A DNA stretch of 64,000 nucleotides from Cyanobacteria bacterium SZAS-4 (GTDB lineage: Bacteria > Cyanobacteriota > Vampirovibrionia > Obscuribacterales > Obscuribacteraceae): the NCBI GenBank assembly GCA_018266255.1, contig JAFEAT010000011.1:351003-415002 (forward strand), in the 5' to 3' direction. The notes beneath the pieces were generated by a model. The model worked only from the letters and a program-made list of their open reading frames with translations, made no database searches and was not told where the DNA came from. Position 1 is the stretch's first letter, and every line of letters begins with the position of its first letter. This document shows, in pieces, positions 9,262 to 19,150 of the stretch. The position numbers were made by a program, and so were the translations under genes.

Positions 9262-9603
9262 TCACGGCTTAGGACCTATGTATCCGCATGAATTACATTT
9301 GATCGACCCGTGATCGGGTACCCAATCGCAGACTTGAATACACGTTTTTGACGAGCGTTGTTGTGTATCAGTGCTCCTATGAGCGGTGAGCGGATTTTTC
9401 ACAATTAGCTCACAGAACGAACAGCGCATCACGGCGAAATTGCCTTCGATATACAACACCGGTCCGTGGTGTTTTCCGCGGCATTCTATTGTCTCAAAAT
9501 CATCCAACATTGCGCCCGTCAATACACCTCGAAGAAGTATTGCCGCAGTCTCTTCCGCTGGAGTGCGGCTTCGCCCAAAAAGATTTGAAAACAGGTCGCT
9601 CAT
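9262..9603 (-). CDS. Small protein with Cys-pair zinc-ribbon-like C-terminus
   Basis: The 113-residue product has CSFC at about 61-64 and CNSC at about 103-106, with a further Cys pair around 87-92 (CIQVC), suggesting a metal-binding ribbon. The N-terminal half is helical. No family recognised. It is flanked by co-oriented and opposite genes with no visible operon partner. Confidence 0.6.
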   Translation of the reverse strand: MSDLFSNLFGRSRTPAEETAAILLRGVLTGAMLDDFETIECRGKHHGPVLYIEGNFAVMRCSFCELIVKNPLTAHRSTDTQQRSSKTCIQVCDWVPDHGSIKCNSCGYIGPKP

Positions 9604-9936
9604 CTTTGTAGCATCGTTGGTGGCGGCTCGTTTTTTACATAGTTTATCAGTCCAGCCTTTTCCATGCGAGCTTGCTTCGTTTCAATAATTTCAGCAATGA
9701 CTACCCCTGTATCACGCATTTCTGCCTGGGAGATAAATTGTATTGGCATTAATTTCCCATTTGTGCGCTGTCGCTACTCAATATTTCGATTAAATGCACT
9801 GCCGATTGGGCAATTCTATGCCCTAAACTTAATAGCTGAGCCGTTCGCAGAGCACAAAATCTGGCAAGACAGACAGTTCAATTGGTGTCTGGGCAAGGTC
9901 TTCCAGTATGATGTGCAGATTCTCCGGCAGGATAAA

Positions 9937-12474
9937 ATGGATTCCCCTACCAAACAAATGAAAACCTTCGTCGAAGTTCGTGGTGCGCATCAAAACAATC
10001 TTGGCGATGTCAATGTCGACATTCCGCGCGATGCCTTTGTCGTGTTCACTGGTGTTTCCGGGTCAGGAAAGTCTTCGCTTGCCTTCGGCACAATCTATGC
10101 CGAAGCTCAGCGTCGTTATTTCGAGACCATAGCGCCGTATGCTCGGCGTTTGATTGCTCAATTGCCTGCTCCACATGTTGGTGAGATTCGCGGATTGCCG
10201 CCAGCCGTTGCACTGCAGCAGAGGCGAGGTGAACCCACTTCGAGGTCTTCGGTGGGAACGCTCACTACGCTCTCCAATTCTCTGCGCATGCTTTTCTCTC
10301 GGGCTGGTGATTATCCCGAGGGCACTACAGAATTTTTGGATTCGGATGCTTTCTCGGCCAACACACAAGCAGGTGCGTGTCCGACTTGTCACGGCATCGG
10401 TGTGGTGCACAGTGTCAGTGAAAGCTCGCTTGTGCCGGATGACTCGCTGAGCATAAAAGAGGGTGCTGTGGCGGCGTGGCCAGGTGCGTGGCAAGGCAAA
10501 AACTACCGCGACATACTGGCTGTGCTTGGTTACGATGTGAACAAGCCCTGGAAAAAACTCTCGGCGAAAGATCGTGAGTGGATACTTTTTACAAAAGAGA
10601 AGCCAGTAGTCACGGTTCATGCTGAGCGTGAAGCGCATAGAATCCAGCGCCCATATCAAGGCACTTACATGAGCGCTGCGGTTTATGTAATGCATACTTT
10701 TGCCACTACAGATAGTGCTACACTGCGGAAGCGTGTGGCGCGATTTATGGACACTGCAAATTGTCTTGATTGCAAAGGCAAACGACTTAAACCAGAATCT
10801 CTGGCTGTGAAATTCCATGGCTACGACATAGCAGAACTTGCTCAGATGCCGCTGGCTGAACTGCGTAAAGTGTTAGGGGCGGTTGTTGAAAAAAGCACGA
10901 CATCACGGTCAAAAGCTTCGACGAAGCAATGCAGCAGATCCGAAGCTGCAACGTTGATTGTTGATGATTTGATCGATCGCATTGACCTTGTCAATCAACT
11001 GGGACTCGATTATCTCTCTATGGATCGCGCCATCTCCACTTTATCTGCAGGAGAGTTGCAGCGTTTGCGCCTCACCACTTTGTTGCGGTCGGGACTGCTT
11101 GGCGTGATTTATGTTCTCGATGAACCGTCGGCAGGTTTGCATCCAGCTGACACCGAATCTTTGCTCAATGTGCTGATGCAGTTAAAAGATGCAGGCAATT
11201 CTTTATTTGTAGTCGATCATGAAATGGATCTGGTGCGCAAAGCCGATTGGATCGTTGACATCGGTCCCGGTGCAGGTGATGCAGGCGGTTCATTGATTTA
11301 CAGCGGACTTGTGCCTGGTCTGGCTAAGGTAGAGGATTCGATTACTCGACGTTACTTATTTGATGGCGCGAACAGCGCATCGAACGGAAACAAAATACGA
11401 AAACCGCGCGTACCTTCGACTTGGATGAAGATGCGGAACATCAACAGGCACAATCTGAATGATCTTAGTGTGGAAATTCCGCTCGGTGTTTTGACAGTTG
11501 TTACTGGCGTCTCTGGTTCAGGCAAATCGACTCTCGTCAGTGGTGTCCTTGCTGATACTCTCAACGAAAGATTAGGAATGAATGTCGAGAATGAAGCGGA
11601 TGAGAGGGAAGAAGAAGAATCGGAAGATGCAGAACAAGATAACGGTCAACTTGCATCGGTTGAGGGCATTGAGTCGATTCGACGCCTGGTTTGCGTAAAC
11701 CAGAAACCAATTGGCAGAACGCCTCGATCAAATCTCGCAACCTATACCGGTTTGTTTGATTTCATCCGCAAACGTTATGCCACCACTCCTGAAGCCAAGG
11801 CGCGGGGATATACCGCAGGAAGATTTTCCTTCAACGTCTCTGGTGGCAGATGCACCACGTGTGAAGGCGAGGGTTTCGTCTCAATCGAGCTTCTCTTCCT
11901 CCCAAGTGTTTATGCTCCTTGTTCGACTTGCCACGGTGCTCGCTACAACGAAGAAACATTGCAGGTGACGTATCGTGACAAGACGATCGCTCAGGTATTG
12001 GATATGACCGTTGACTCAGCCAGCGAATTCTTTACAGACCTTCCAGCCGTAACGCGCTCGCTTAGCGCTCTTCGCGATGTGGGTCTGGGCTATTTGAGAC
12101 TCGGTCAACCAGCAACCGAACTTTCAGGTGGCGAAGCGCAGCGAGTTAAACTCGCCACCGAACTTCAACGTGAACAACACGGCACCACTTGCTATTTGCT
12201 CGACGAACCAACAACGGGATTACACCCTGACGACGTAGCGAAACTGATGAAGCAATTGCACGCACTGGTTGATGCAGGCAATACAGTCATTGTGGTAGAG
12301 CATGACATGGATGTCGTGACATCGGCCGATTGGGTGATCGACCTTGGACCAGGCGCCGGTAAAGATGGTGGCAATGTCGTCGCTGTAGGATTGCCGAAAG
12401 ATGTTGCTAAAGTTTCGGGCAGTCGAACCGCTGAATACATCGCTCGCCGACTCAATTCTAATCGTCGATCATGA
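9937..12474 (+). CDS. UvrA-family ABC ATPase, short class (UvrA2-like)
   Basis: From the ATG at 9937 the product is 845 residues, about 100 shorter than classical UvrA. It has two ABC ATPase heads: Walker [11 protein letters not shown] (residue about 39) and [10 protein letters not shown] (about 525), signatures [11 protein letters not shown] and [11 protein letters not shown], and Walker B segments [14 protein letters not shown] and [13 protein letters not shown]. Zinc-ribbon Cys pairs CPTCHG (about 148), CLDCKG (about 276), CTTCEGEG and CSTCHG are present. Full UvrA recognises DNA lesions with UvrB; the short class is often linked to drug or DNA-adduct resistance and may lack the UvrB interaction. 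An acidic insert (about 550-570, [16 protein letters not shown]) follows the second Walker A. Confidence 0.9.
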   Translation: MDSPTKQMKTFVEVRGAHQNNLGDVNVDIPRDAFVVFTGVSGSGKSSLAFGTIYAEAQRRYFETIAPYARRLIAQLPAPHVGEIRGLPPAVALQQRRGEPTSRSSVGTLTTLSNSLRMLFSRAGDYPEGTTEFLDSDAFSANTQAGACPTCHGIGVVHSVSESSLVPDDSLSIKEGAVAAWPGAWQGKNYRDILAVLGYDVNKPWKKLSAKDREWILFTKEKPVVTVHAEREAHRIQRPYQGTYMSAAVYVMHTFATTDSATLRKRVARFMDTANCLDCKGKRLKPESLAVKFHGYDIAELAQMPLAELRKVLGAVVEKSTTSRSKASTKQCSRSEAATLIVDDLIDRIDLVNQLGLDYLSMDRAISTLSAGELQRLRLTTLLRSGLLGVIYVLDEPSAGLHPADTESLLNVLMQLKDAGNSLFVVDHEMDLVRKADWIVDIGPGAGDAGGSLIYSGLVPGLAKVEDSITRRYLFDGANSASNGNKIRKPRVPSTWMKMRNINRHNLNDLSVEIPLGVLTVVTGVSGSGKSTLVSGVLADTLNERLGMNVENEADEREEEESEDAEQDNGQLASVEGIESIRRLVCVNQKPIGRTPRSNLATYTGLFDFIRKRYATTPEAKARGYTAGRFSFNVSGGRCTTCEGEGFVSIELLFLPSVYAPCSTCHGARYNEETLQVTYRDKTIAQVLDMTVDSASEFFTDLPAVTRSLSALRDVGLGYLRLGQPATELSGGEAQRVKLATELQREQHGTTCYLLDEPTTGLHPDDVAKLMKQLHALVDAGNTVIVVEHDMDVVTSADWVIDLGPGAGKDGGNVVAVGLPKDVAKVSGSRTAEYIARRLNSNRRS

Positions 12475-13309
12475 TTCGATGTCCGTTGGGACACGTTGCG
12501 TAAGTGCAGTCATAGAAGCCGTCGTCGAACACTGTCTCAGTGTTAGTCCAATGCTCAGTGCAAAATGCCAATGAACACTTCGAACAAAATGGATAACCGC
12601 TTTCGAGCAGTTCCAGTAAAGGCTTGATATCGCGATTCAAGATAGCAGCACGTATTGACTGCAATCGCTCAGCCCTCAATCTTAGAATCGTTTCGCCATG
12701 ATTGACCACGAGCGAACCAGTTCCTGCTTCTTGCGAGACCGCATAGAACGGATGATGACCATCAGAATCCACAACGCAGAAACTGACGCAGTCATTGTGT
12801 CCGCAAAGACTGCACGGCAAACCGAATGAGTCGACAGATACGCTGCCGTTATTTAAATCCAACAAAACTTGCTCGAATGTATTCAGCATTCCGATAGCAG
12901 CTTCGAGCAGCTCTTGGTCAGCAATTAAAATGTTGGTTACTGATTCTGTGACAAGAATGTTGAGCACGCCGTCTGTGTCCCTCAGCGAAGTCACCAACTT
13001 GTGCAACCCGCCAAACGGCGGTCCAAATTCGATAGATCCAATCACTTCCTTAATCGTTTTTGCTACTCTCGCCTCAGGCGCATCGAGAAATCTTCCGATC
13101 ATTTCATCGACATGTCGCATGATGGGCGCTAGTTCGTCGACGAAATTTTTGAAATCGTTGAGCGTTTTTTCCGTGCGAAGTTTATCGTCTTTCGGCACGT
13201 CAAGTTTCGGCAGCTCACCTAGAACATAGTCAGCATTTGCGCGCATTGCCTGCGTGGTGTTCTTTATCTTGGAGCGTTGCATCAGTACGGTTGTGAGTAG
13301 TTCGCTCAA
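12458..13309 (-). CDS. Hypothetical protein with two Cys/His clusters
   Basis: The 283-residue product has a helical N-terminal two thirds and two putative metal sites: CSLCGHNDC (about 166-174) and CSKC...CTEH...CTYATCPNGH (about 240-278). Its 3' end overlaps the convergent UvrA-like gene by 17 bp. The TTG at 13309 has a weak ribosome site; an ATG at 13282 is an alternative. No family recognised. Confidence 0.6.
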   Translation of the reverse strand: MSELLTTVLMQRSKIKNTTQAMRANADYVLGELPKLDVPKDDKLRTEKTLNDFKNFVDELAPIMRHVDEMIGRFLDAPEARVAKTIKEVIGSIEFGPPFGGLHKLVTSLRDTDGVLNILVTESVTNILIADQELLEAAIGMLNTFEQVLLDLNNGSVSVDSFGLPCSLCGHNDCVSFCVVDSDGHHPFYAVSQEAGTGSLVVNHGETILRLRAERLQSIRAAILNRDIKPLLELLESGYPFCSKCSLAFCTEHWTNTETVFDDGFYDCTYATCPNGHRIMIDD

Positions 13310-13452
13310 AATTCAAATTCCATTCAGATTTGGCATACGTCCAGCATAACATTGTCTATCCGAAGATTGCATCAAGTGTATAGCGCTTGGATAGCCCTAG
13401 CCATGAGCACGGAACTCGCTTAAACTTGTAGCGACCGGCGACGAGAAGTACT

Positions 13453-14055
13453 GTGAAAACGCACGCAAGACCACATCCAAACACTAATCAAGATTTACAT
13501 GCGCATCCAGATACGGAACAGCATCCGCATTCTGCTCGAATGAGAAAGCGTCGCACTCCAAGAGAAAATATGCTGCGCATGATGGCGACAATAACTTGCG
13601 TCGTTGCTTTGGCGTTCGGTTTGAATTTTGTATGGAAACTCACGCATCAGCCGAAAAAGCCAACGAATGAATTGAAGTTTTACATGCCCGGTAAATACAA
13701 GTGCACTCTCAAGCCAGGCACTTATCACGGCTGGGTCTTCAACAAATGGAAATCGAAAAACGTCAACGAGCCCGAACTGCTGTTCGACAACGTGACGATT
13801 AAGAACTCACGCGGAATCGAAGTGGGCGAGGATATTTCGAAAACCCTCGCCAATGAAGTTGCAAACCAAATCATTTTGGAAGGAAAAGAGGGGCATCTCG
13901 ATTTTCTTCTCGAAATTCCTGAACTCGGAAAGTACACGGTCGAAGGAGCTGAGAACAGCGTCATCGTGATTGCGCCAAATAGCGAAGTTCATTCAGACGC
14001 CACGCATTTGATGTTTGAAGGATTGAATGACGATTTGAATTTCATTCCGCAATAA
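13453..14055 (+). CDS. Membrane-anchored hypothetical protein
   Basis: The 200-residue product has a His/Pro-rich cytoplasmic leader, one hydrophobic helix at about residues 38-57 (MMATITCVVALAFGLNFVW) and a beta-rich exported domain. The stretch NELKFYMPGKYKCTLKPGTY looks like a beta-sandwich beginning. The GTG start at 13453 is tentative; ATG at 13537 would remove the His-rich leader. The hydrolase gene starts 3 bp after the stop, so translation of the two is probably coupled. Confidence 0.65.
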   Translation: MKTHARPHPNTNQDLHAHPDTEQHPHSARMRKRRTPRENMLRMMATITCVVALAFGLNFVWKLTHQPKKPTNELKFYMPGKYKCTLKPGTYHGWVFNKWKSKNVNEPELLFDNVTIKNSRGIEVGEDISKTLANEVANQIILEGKEGHLDFLLEIPELGKYTVEGAENSVIVIAPNSEVHSDATHLMFEGLNDDLNFIPQ

Positions 14056-14058
14056 AAA

Positions 14059-14883
14059 GTGGATGATCTTCGCGTGCTAGTAACAACGTTAGATCACTGG
14101 GTGCCGACAAGTCAAGGAAAGCTTTTTGCGCGCCGATGGATTCCGGCCGGAGTCAAATCTGACGCGCACATGATATTGCTATTCCACGATTCACTGGGAA
14201 GCGTCGAACAGTGGCGCGACTTTCCGGAGAAACTTGCAGCTCAAACTGGTTTGACTACCATCGCCTATGACCGGCTTGGATTCGGTCGCTCCGATGCTCA
14301 TCCTGGATTGCTTGGTAAAGACTTCGTTTTCAGTGAAGCAGAGGTTGGAGTGTCCGCAGTTCGCGAGACATTCGAAATGAATCGCATGATACTGGCCGGT
14401 CACAGCGTAGGTGGTGGCATGTCTATTGCAACGGCTGCTGCGTTTCCCGGGGTCACATCAGCTGTGATTACAATGGCAGCACAAGCGTTCATTGAAGATC
14501 GAACTTTGAATGGCATTATTGCAGCAAAAAATGTTTTCAACCAACCAGGTCAGATCGACCGCCTCGTCAGATATCACGGTGACAAGGCTCGATGGGTTCT
14601 CGATGCCTGGACCGAAACTTGGCTGTCACCTATTTTCGCCAACTGGAATTTAGACGATGCACTTCGTCGTGTGCAATGTCCGATCTTGGCGATTTCCGGT
14701 GACCGAGATGAATACTGCTCCTTAGCGCAGGTGCAGCGCATCGCAGCGATGGCGAAAGGTCCGACGACAATCGAGGTGATTGAAGATTGTGGTCATGTGG
14801 TGCAGAGGGAGAAGCCTGACACCGTCCTCAATATCATCACGACATTCATCAGCCGTTTGGATCTTGCGGTGGCAAACATATAA
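14059..14883 (+). CDS. Alpha/beta hydrolase
   Basis: The 274-residue protein has an alpha/beta hydrolase fold with the oxyanion/strand segment HMILLFHDSLGSVEQWRDF (about 34-52), YDRLGFGRSD, the nucleophile elbow GHSVGGG (Ser at about 116), the acid in SGDRDEY (about 214) and the catalytic His in CGHVVQREKPD (about 250). No signal peptide, so cytoplasmic. Substrate cannot be told; the pattern fits peroxidase/esterase-like members. The GTG start is 3 bp after the upstream stop. Confidence 0.85.
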   Translation: MDDLRVLVTTLDHWVPTSQGKLFARRWIPAGVKSDAHMILLFHDSLGSVEQWRDFPEKLAAQTGLTTIAYDRLGFGRSDAHPGLLGKDFVFSEAEVGVSAVRETFEMNRMILAGHSVGGGMSIATAAAFPGVTSAVITMAAQAFIEDRTLNGIIAAKNVFNQPGQIDRLVRYHGDKARWVLDAWTETWLSPIFANWNLDDALRRVQCPILAISGDRDEYCSLAQVQRIAAMAKGPTTIEVIEDCGHVVQREKPDTVLNIITTFISRLDLAVANI

Positions 14884-14903
14884 GAATTTGCGAAAGACAA
14901 ATC

Positions 14904-15392
14904 TCAGCGATTCCAAATCCAATGATTACTTTTCTGTGGCGGTCCGTTGTACGCAATGGAGACTTCTCCAATCAAAGTAAATCCTAACTTGTTGCAGATA
15001 GCGTTTGATGCAGCGTTTTGAGCGGCAGGAAAGGCGTGAATGTTTGAAAACTTTTGCTCCGTACGTACTTTTTCCAGAAGCAGTTTGCCCGCTTTGGATG
15101 CGAAGCCACGACCTTGAAAATCAGGAAGGATCATCCATCCCATTTCATGGATTTTTGCACCTTCCCATTCTGACTCCCAAATACCAATTGTTCCAATTGC
15201 CTCGGAATTTGGTTCGGGAATTATCGTGAAGTACCAGCAGCCATGATTCAAAACGCTGTCGAGTCTGCGTGCGTGATGCTTTGCTATTTTTTCGTTCGGC
15301 GTTGGTCCGCCCAAATCTCTCATCACATTTGGATCGCTTTCCAATGCCTCAGTTAAATGGAGATCGTTGGGTCCGTAAAATTGAAGTTCCAT
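14904..15392 (-). CDS. GNAT-family N-acetyltransferase (RimJ/RimL-like)
   Basis: The 162-residue product has the GNAT acetyl-CoA loop MILPDFQGRGFASKAG (Q/RxxGxG/A, about 96-111) preceded by strand IGTIGIWE and followed by AQNAASNAICNKLGF, the typical Asn-bearing C-terminal segment. The substrate is unknown; the layout resembles RimJ/RimL-type protein or small-molecule acetyltransferases. It is convergent with the hydrolase gene. Confidence 0.87.
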   Translation of the reverse strand: MELQFYGPNDLHLTEALESDPNVMRDLGGPTPNEKIAKHHARRLDSVLNHGCWYFTIIPEPNSEAIGTIGIWESEWEGAKIHEMGWMILPDFQGRGFASKAGKLLLEKVRTEQKFSNIHAFPAAQNAASNAICNKLGFTLIGEVSIAYNGPPQKSNHWIWNR

Positions 15393-15450
15393 TTCTTATC
15401 GACCGAATATCTTCTCCAGACAGCTAAATCATCGCGGAAAACCAGTGCCT

Positions 15451-17028
15451 TCAAAGATCAAATCTATCAGCAGAAGTCCAAGCCGGATGCTCGCGGTCGG
15501 CCTTTGTTGCCATTACTTCAATCATACGTTTACGCCATCTGTACACTCGATGGTCTCTATCAAATGCAAAATCAATGACGGATGAAGTATCGATCCCTGA
15601 ACTTATAGTATACGTGCAATAATCATAGTCGACGTTTTGCGGATAGCCAATCAGTATCTGTAGTTCGTCGCGCGACATGCCGATCACCTTTTTGTCTCGA
15701 AATAACTTCATCAGATCCCATTGACGGTCCCAGTTCTCTTTCCAGGCTGTGCTGCTGAAGGTATCTGGTTCAGGAATATTTATCAAGAACAAATTCTTAC
15801 CAGGATGCACTGAATCATATTTTGGTTTGAGCACCCACTTTCCGTTTTTATCGATCAAGCCACATTTGCGTTCACCAATCGATTCAGTGGATTGTGCCAT
15901 AGCCACTCCGTATTCGAATGTACTGACTCCTTCAAATTGTGGCTTGATTACGAATCGACCGCTCCTATCAATGAATCCCCACAATGGCAATCTGGCCGCG
16001 CCTGAATCTTTAGTACCAGTATTTTTGACGGCAACTGCAATTAGCTGATCGCTCCCAATCTGCACGCTTTCGATGTTATCTGGGAAATCGAGAATTTTAG
16101 TTCCGTGTTTGTCAAACAGAAAAAATTTCCCCAAACCCTTTGCCAAAAATCCGCCTGGAACACTTTCGATTTGATCGTAAAGACGCGGCAAGAGCACCCT
16201 GTTTTTTCCGTCAACAACGCCGAAATATTTTTTGCCCAATGAGTTCGTTTCAACGAGATATGCATCGGTGATTTCAGATGGAAAGTTCGAATTAGCCTCA
16301 GGAACTGGAATTTTTGAAACTTTGCACACACCATGTTTATCTAGCAAAACTCGACCAAAATCGATTGCGTAGCCATTCTGTCGAGGCTGCGCGAAGTGTT
16401 GATATTGACATGGCAGCACCAGCCGTCCTGTGAAATCTATAAATCCAATCTTCTGATGCTCATCCTGAACAGGGGCGATGCCGCCACTAAACCGAGATCT
16501 CCCATACGTCGAGTATCCAGCGACAGACCCAGTTAAGACTCCATTCTGATCGAATATTAGCAGCTTGGATCCCTTGTTCTGGTTATGCAGTTCTTCGCAC
16601 GCGATAAAGTGACCCTCAGCGACTTCGCCCATATAGTCGTATTTGGGTTCCGCGATAAACTTGCCATCCTGATTGATCAGACCCTGTTTGCCGTAGCGAC
16701 GGCAGTAAAAAAACAATTTCCGTCCCTTTCACTTTGCGCACAAACGCGATTCCGGGCTCAAACTCACCGCAGGATATCTGCGTACCCCTGGATGCTCCTA
16801 CCAGCTCTTCGAACCGTCTGGTTTGACGATCCAATTGCAATGACTTCCTCGCGTTGTATAAACGAACCAATCATCACCTAGCGCTTTTATAGGTCCACTT
16901 TTCGGCTCAACTACAAAACTACCGTCACGGCGGATCACAGCCACCTTAGCCGCGCTGAGCGCTGGGAGGCAGCATCCAGTCAGAAGGAAAATGACTAGGA
17001 GCGATAAGCATTGGATGAAATGGTGCAT
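15451..17028 (-). pseudogene. WG-repeat secreted protein broken by two frame changes
   Basis: Three consecutive minus-strand frames give one WG-repeat protein. Frame A (16798-17028) encodes a signal peptide/lipobox-like start (FLLTGC) and the first repeat, ending in TAG after PDGSKSW. Frame B continues with SCGEFEPGIAFVRKVKGTE. At a run of seven T (minus strand, about 16708-16714) frame C takes over with YCRRYGKQGLINQDGKFI and runs 15451-16716, giving at least four WG repeats (KIGFIDFTGRLVL, WGFIDRSGRFVI, KCGLIDKNGKWVL) and a C-terminal BamE-like motif GMSRDELQILIGYP. Removing one T joins B to C exactly. Either a decayed gene or an assembly with homopolymer errors. Confidence 0.75.
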
Positions 17029-17288
17029 TCTAGCGAACCCGAATCAGCTACCCGACGCTGCATTATAAACGGCACGAACGAAGCAGCTACTGGTGCAAAC
17101 ACTAGTTGTAAATCAGGGATAATTTCTTCTATCGCTGAAAATCGACAGCTGTCGCTAATGTACTGCAGCCGCTATTGCGACCACCGAAAAAATCGTTTCC
17201 GAGAACTATCGCTGATTTTATTGATCATGATACGCAACGTCAAAAATGGTCGTCTAGACAAATTATTCATAAAGCAACTGAGATAACA

Positions 17289-18113
17289 TCATCCCCGCCG
17301 CGGAGCAAGCCCAATCTCGAGACACCTGCTAGTGAATCGAAATATCAATCCACGCCGATACACAATATCATCAGGCGGCTGTGTAACCGGCATAACCGCT
17401 CGAATAATTCGAAGCGCCTCTCTATTAGCTTCTTCGCTGCCGCCATGCCACAACCGCAAAGTACCAACTTCACTTTTTCCATCAAAGCTAACGACATAAG
17501 AAACAGTACTGTTTGCAAAAATCGGATTATGTACTGAACCGCAAGTTTTGTTCAGCTGAAATAACCATTTGGAAAGTGTGTGCTCTGCTTTTGACTGCCT
17601 CAGACTTTCCTGTTGCTGCTTCGGCGTCAAACCCGGTCCCGGTCCGCATGCAATACTAAGAATCGGCGGAACAAAACATTTCAATTTAACAGGATCTCGC
17701 GCATTCATGCTGCGCACAGGCAGTTCGTCATTAAGTACGCCATGGTCGTGAGCACGTTCGAGCGTACGCTGTTGCGGTACAGAAATTGTTGCAGGGCCAT
17801 CTGCACTTTTGGGAAAAGCTTCTTTAAATCTTTGAATGATGGGACCGACGTCTTTGACCGGATGATATTGATTTCGTGGAGGCAAAGCATCATAGATGTT
17901 TGCAGGCACATCTCCCGGACCAATTTTGTTTTGACAGACTTTTAGGTCAGAGACCGTTTCAGCCCGACATTCTACGTTATAGGCAAGACTATGGTGGACA
18001 ACAACCACTGCCTGGACAATGCCACTATGAGACCGGCAAGGCGTGGGCAAAGAAACAATCAATGCACTTAGAAGTAAAGGCCAGCAGTATTTCAACAACC
18101 TATCAAAACTCAC
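17289..18113 (-). CDS. Secreted protein with TonB C-terminal-like domain
   Basis: The 274-residue product (GTG start with AAGG upstream) has a signal peptide at about 5-28. A linker with Pro/Gln-rich stretches leads to residues 205-270: NSTVSYVVSFDGKSEVGTLR followed by EANREALRIIRAVMP, which resembles the TonB C-terminal fold (strand-helix-strand with an alternating 'v.f.i...G.v' pattern). True TonB needs an N-terminal anchor and ExbB/D partners; here the protein seems released, so it is more likely a periplasmic adaptor. It is followed 12 bp upstream by another secreted-protein gene in the same direction. Confidence 0.65.
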   Translation of the reverse strand: MSFDRLLKYCWPLLLSALIVSLPTPCRSHSGIVQAVVVVHHSLAYNVECRAETVSDLKVCQNKIGPGDVPANIYDALPPRNQYHPVKDVGPIIQRFKEAFPKSADGPATISVPQQRTLERAHDHGVLNDELPVRSMNARDPVKLKCFVPPILSIACGPGPGLTPKQQQESLRQSKAEHTLSKWLFQLNKTCGSVHNPIFANSTVSYVVSFDGKSEVGTLRLWHGGSEEANREALRIIRAVMPVTQPPDDIVYRRGLIFRFTSRCLEIGLAPRRG

Positions 18114-18125
18114 AATTATTGACCT

Positions 18126-18632
18126 TCACTTTATCCATTCACTATCGATCGGATTCGAATTCACGCCTTCTGCTAAATAGCGAGAACGGTACTGCGTAAG
18201 TTTATATTTGTTGTTGTAGAAAGCTTCGATTAGTAATTGCGGAGTTTGCCCGCACTTCGCCGTATTGAAATTGACCTCATACCGAATCACACCATCAGGT
18301 GTCCACTGATCCGGGTGGTTAACCATAAATAGTGCGTCAACGTCGGACTTGGGCATATTCAAAAGCCTTCTATTAACGACAGTGTCGACTAGCATGTGTT
18401 CTCTCAGATGCCCGCCAGTTCCAGTGCGACCGTCAGAAAGCCAATCTTGTTGGTTGAACTCGACTTGTGGATCACGACACATGATGACTCCAACTTTCGT
18501 TTCGTGTTTAACCAGAGGGAGCAACCTTGCTTGCTGCACTTCTTTCTCCGTAATTGATGAGGCGTTCGCTGCTCGATTGAAGAGAATCAAGCCGAACGCT
18601 ATCAAAATTTTATGATTTCGCGTTGTTTTCAT
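18126..18632 (-). CDS. Secreted hypothetical protein with BamE-like helix motif
   Basis: From the ATG at 18632 (AGAGG upstream) the product is 168 residues with a signal peptide (HKILIAFGLILFNRAANAS). The C-terminal 80 residues contain LLNMPKSDVDALFMVNHPDQW and a later beta pair (LIEAFYNNKYKLTQYR). This resembles the 'G+s+xdv..llG.P' helix-strand unit found at the end of neighbouring WG proteins. Its stop is 12 bp from the next gene's start, so an operon with the TonB-C-like gene is likely. Confidence 0.6.
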   Translation of the reverse strand: MKTTRNHKILIAFGLILFNRAANASSITEKEVQQARLLPLVKHETKVGVIMCRDPQVEFNQQDWLSDGRTGTGGHLREHMLVDTVVNRRLLNMPKSDVDALFMVNHPDQWTPDGVIRYEVNFNTAKCGQTPQLLIEAFYNNKYKLTQYRSRYLAEGVNSNPIDSEWIK

Positions 18633-18690
18633 ACTAACCTCTGTTACCAATGACGCTAACCGTGATTTAAATGCACTACGGGCGGTGAGT

Positions 18691-18942
18691 TCACTCAGTG
18701 TTTGTCCCAGTCATAAATCGTTCCTCCAGTTCACGATCAATACGATCGAGTTGCTCATCGGTCATGTTTGCAGTTTTTTCAACGCACTTGATGTATCTAT
18801 TTTGCGCCTTTGCGTAGTCGGAGTATGGCACGCCACAAGACCCTCCTGGTGGTGGTGGCTGCATTTTTGGCACGTATTGCCGCAGAATCGCTCGCGCCTC
18901 GGCAAACCGCTCTCCGCTGGTGCTGAAACCGTCATCGCTAAC
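18691..18942 (-). pseudogene. Start-less coding fragment
   Basis: An open frame of 84 codons reads GERFAEARAILRQYVPKM, a PPPPGG linker and YAKAQNRYIKCVEKTANMTD, looking like native helical protein, but there is no good initiation codon; the only in-frame candidate is GTG at 18873 inside the helix. Probably the 3' remnant of a gene lost upstream. Function unknown. Confidence 0.4.
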
Positions 18943-19150
18943 CTACCTCGACCAAGCCATTAATCATCGCTATTATCTGCAGCTACAAACCTTCTGACCA
19001 AGCGGGCACGCGCGAAATTTTCTTGTCTTGATGCACTTCAACAAACTTCGCTTCAGGACTTTTAAGGATAAGCGAAATATTCACAAAAAACTCCGGAATT
19101 TTTACGATTTAAGCTGCAGAGTGTTAGGGTGGCTTGATCAGAGGATCTGC

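Noticed and set aside
9664..9936. N-terminal extension of the UvrA-like protein
   Set aside because: The added residues are not UvrA-like; the ATG at 9937 directly precedes the conserved first strand.
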